Shown one piece after another: positions 12,883 through 14,053 of a stretch of 14,053 bases of DNA. A program made the position numbers and the translations under genes. The notes under the pieces are model-generated. The model had not been told where the DNA came from, searched no databases, and saw nothing but the letters and a program-made list of their open reading frames with translations. The DNA comes from Alphaproteobacteria bacterium (GTDB lineage Bacteria; Pseudomonadota; Alphaproteobacteria; ATCC43930; CGMCC-115725): NCBI GenBank assembly GCA_030039815.1, contig JASHUW010000323.1, positions 1 through 14,053 of the forward strand, written 5' to 3'. Numbering within the stretch: the stretch's first letter is position 1; every line of letters begins with the position of its first letter.

Positions 12883-13100
12883 TTACGGTAGGGGTTCACA
12901 AGGCCGGCAACGATGCCCGCCAGAACATCGCGCAATTGGTCCTCGTCGCAACCCATTAGCACGCCATCCTCGAGAGCGTCCTGCGCCAGATCGCGCAGCT
13001 CGCTAAGGTTTTCGTTTAGCACCTTGATCTTCTCTAGGCACGAAACCGGCTCGCCCTCCGGCGTGTGCCAGACCGGAAATTCGTCGGAAGCTCTGGCCAT
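12879..13100 (-). CDS. Small 73-residue conserved protein of unknown function
   Basis: The product reads FPVWHTPEGEPVSCLEKIKV near the start (residues 8-27, a 20-residue stretch), then an amphipathic helix NENLSELRDLAQDALEDG, a CDEDQLRDVLAGIV segment and the ending VNPYRK. I recall similar short proteins next to DUF2155 genes in Alphaproteobacteria, but no function. It is acidic and predicted to be helical, with no signal peptide or membrane segment, so cytoplasmic. Cys21 and Cys51 are the only cysteines. The ATG at 13100 follows the mlaD stop by 14 bases, and the gene runs into DUF2155 through an ATGA overlap. Frame, position and codon use match its neighbours, which supports a real gene despite its length. 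Confidence 0.75.
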   Translation of the reverse strand: MARASDEFPVWHTPEGEPVSCLEKIKVLNENLSELRDLAQDALEDGVLMGCDEDQLRDVLAGIVAGLVNPYRK

Positions 13101-13114
13101 TTAGGGGTCCTACC

Positions 13115-13657
13115 CTATTTTTGCGGCGTCGGGGCCTCGCCTCCAGATGGGGAGCCAGGTGCCGCGCCGGAAGTGACACCGGGCGAGCTAGAATCGCCCT
13201 CGCCGGGTTTCTTGCCGCCGGGCGGCGAAAACATCATCTGGCCGATCAGATGCTCAAGACTCACCGAGGATTGCGTGTACTTGATTTGCCCGCCGGGTGG
13301 GATGTCCGTATCCGACCCTCCCGGCACCAGCGACATGTATTTGTCGCCGAGCAGACCCGACGACACGATCTCCGCTACCGAATCGTCGGGAAGCTTGATG
13401 TTGGGCTCGACGCTCATCTTGACCGTAGCAAGAAAGGTCTTCGGGTCGAGCATCGTCGATAGCACCGAGCCGACCTTGATGCCGCTGATGCGCACATCGC
13501 TACCGTCGCGGATGCCGTCGATATGCTCGAAATTGGCGCTGAGTTCGTAACCTTTAACCGAGCGCAACTGGCTCGTGTTGTAGGCAAAGAACAGAAACAA
13601 CGCGGCGACAACCAGCACGACCGCGCCCATCACGGTCTCGATCACATTGCCCTTCAT
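13115..13657 (-). CDS. mlaD: MlaD-like MCE-domain protein (outer-membrane lipid transport)
   Basis: MlaD is the inner-membrane-anchored MCE-domain substrate-binding subunit of the Mla phospholipid transporter, which keeps the outer membrane asymmetric. The 180-residue product has one N-terminal transmembrane helix (about residues 7-26) and a single MCE domain (about 38-115) with the signature FEHIDGIRDGSDVRISGIKVG, read as FEHIDGIRDG and SDVRISGIKVG, then SSGLLGDKYMSLVPGG (99-114). A second short helical stretch (SLEHLIGQMMF, 133-143) is the usual MlaD oligomerisation region. The tail (145-180) is Pro/Gly/Ser-rich and low complexity. GGAG (13665-13668 on the minus strand) lies seven bases before the ATG. 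The ATPase and permease genes (mlaF, mlaE) are not in the window. It follows NDUFA12 by 37 bases, a neighbourhood I have seen in Alphaproteobacteria. Confidence 0.92.
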   Translation of the reverse strand: MKGNVIETVMGAVVLVVAALFLFFAYNTSQLRSVKGYELSANFEHIDGIRDGSDVRISGIKVGSVLSTMLDPKTFLATVKMSVEPNIKLPDDSVAEIVSSGLLGDKYMSLVPGGSDTDIPPGGQIKYTQSSVSLEHLIGQMMFSPPGGKKPGEGDSSSPGVTSGAAPGSPSGGEAPTPQK

Positions 13658-13694
13658 GCCCTGGCTCCGCGCGTGTTCGACCGGCCCGGCACCG

Positions 13695-14053
13695 CTACTC
13701 GGGTGACCATGGCTCGTAATCGCCGGTAGCGCGAGCGCGATGCCCGCCGAGCAGCACCGAACCCCGCGGGTGATAAGCCAGCGGTGTTCCGGTCATATTC
13801 GGCTGGTGCGGCTTTTCCCAGGAATAATGCGGCCACGCACCTGGAACCTCGTCGACCGTATGATGCAGCCAGGCATGCCATTCCGGCGGTACCTTCGAGC
13901 CTTCCGGCTCGCCATTGTAGATGACCCAGCGGCGCTCGCGGCTGAAACGCCCACCGCCGCGGCCGGAGGGCCGATCGCCTTTAAGCCGGTAATAGCTGTT
14001 GCCGTACTGGTCGGTCCCGACCAGTTCGCCACGCAGCCAAGTCAGGAGTCGCG
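13695..14053 (-). CDS. NDUFA12-family complex I accessory protein, 5' partial
   Basis: This minus-strand reading frame enters from beyond the right edge of the window and ends in TAG at 13695-13697, giving at least 118 residues. No start codon lies in the window. The family pattern is unmistakable: TWLRGELVGTDQYGNSYYR near the beginning, then RERRWVIYNGEPEGSKVPPE (20 residues), WHAWLHHTVDEVP, HYSWEKPHQPNMTGT and AYHPRGSVLLGG, and the C-terminal YEPWSPE. NDUFA12 (B17.2) is an accessory subunit of NADH:ubiquinone oxidoreductase found in mitochondria and Alphaproteobacteria. Only a short N-terminal piece should be missing, judging by how soon the family motif begins. It lies upstream of mlaD by 37 bases on the same strand and is probably the first or an early gene of this operon. 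Confidence 0.93.
   Translation of the reverse strand, partial: RLLTWLRGELVGTDQYGNSYYRLKGDRPSGRGGGRFSRERRWVIYNGEPEGSKVPPEWHAWLHHTVDEVPGAWPHYSWEKPHQPNMTGTPLAYHPRGSVLLGGHRARATGDYEPWSPE

Noticed and set aside
13101..13117. TAGGG/CCCTA inverted repeat between mlaD and the 73-residue gene as a terminator
   Set aside because: The stem is only 5 bp, overlaps the mlaD stop codon and has no T-run. The genes on both sides look co-transcribed.

Overview
This is chromosomal DNA from a GC-rich bacterium, almost certainly an alphaproteobacterium; a Rhodospirillales-like lineage is my best guess, and the exact taxon is an inference. Three things point there: the gene run aroQ-accB-accC-aat, the convergent neighbours DUF2155 / small conserved protein / MlaD / NDUFA12, and the heavy use of G or C at third codon positions. 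NDUFA12-type complex I accessory proteins in bacteria are characteristic of Alphaproteobacteria. The window is almost wall-to-wall coding. I see no tRNA, rRNA, CRISPR array, insertion sequence or phage gene.

Region 1 (1-7827, plus strand) is a molybdenum-hydroxylase (CoxL-type) operon cut at its 5' end. It holds the large subunit (form II motif AYRGAGR), the FAD subunit, a secreted CHRD-like protein, the MoxR-type ATPase CoxD, the VWA protein CoxE, two consecutive XdhC/CoxI-family proteins and a molybdopterin-binding/MocA-like fusion. The large and medium subunits form the enzyme with a 2Fe-2S small subunit that should lie just upstream. CoxD/CoxE, the XdhC proteins and the MocA fusion would build and insert the Mo-molybdopterin-cytosine-dinucleotide cofactor. 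Form II enzymes do not reliably oxidise CO, so the substrate is open.

Region 2 (7824-9412, minus strand) is a small operon: a glutathione S-transferase, a four-helix CopD-like membrane protein and a 134-residue protein of unknown function. It runs tail-to-tail into the Mo cluster, with the two stop codons interleaved.

Region 3 (about 9491-12547, plus strand) is a housekeeping operon with its own promoter-like sequence: 3-dehydroquinate dehydratase, the biotin carboxyl carrier protein and biotin carboxylase of acetyl-CoA carboxylase, and leucyl/phenylalanyl-tRNA-protein transferase.

Region 4 (12439-14053, minus strand) reads NDUFA12 (5' end outside the window), MlaD, a 73-residue conserved small protein and a secreted DUF2155 protein. 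The DUF2155 gene overlaps aat by 109 bases in antisense.

I found no clearly new biological system. The points most worth a second look are the histidine-free CHRD-like protein inside the Mo-hydroxylase operon, the hairpin whose 3' arm is the ribosome binding site of coxD, the overlapping tails of aat and DUF2155, and the uncharacterised 134- and 73-residue proteins.
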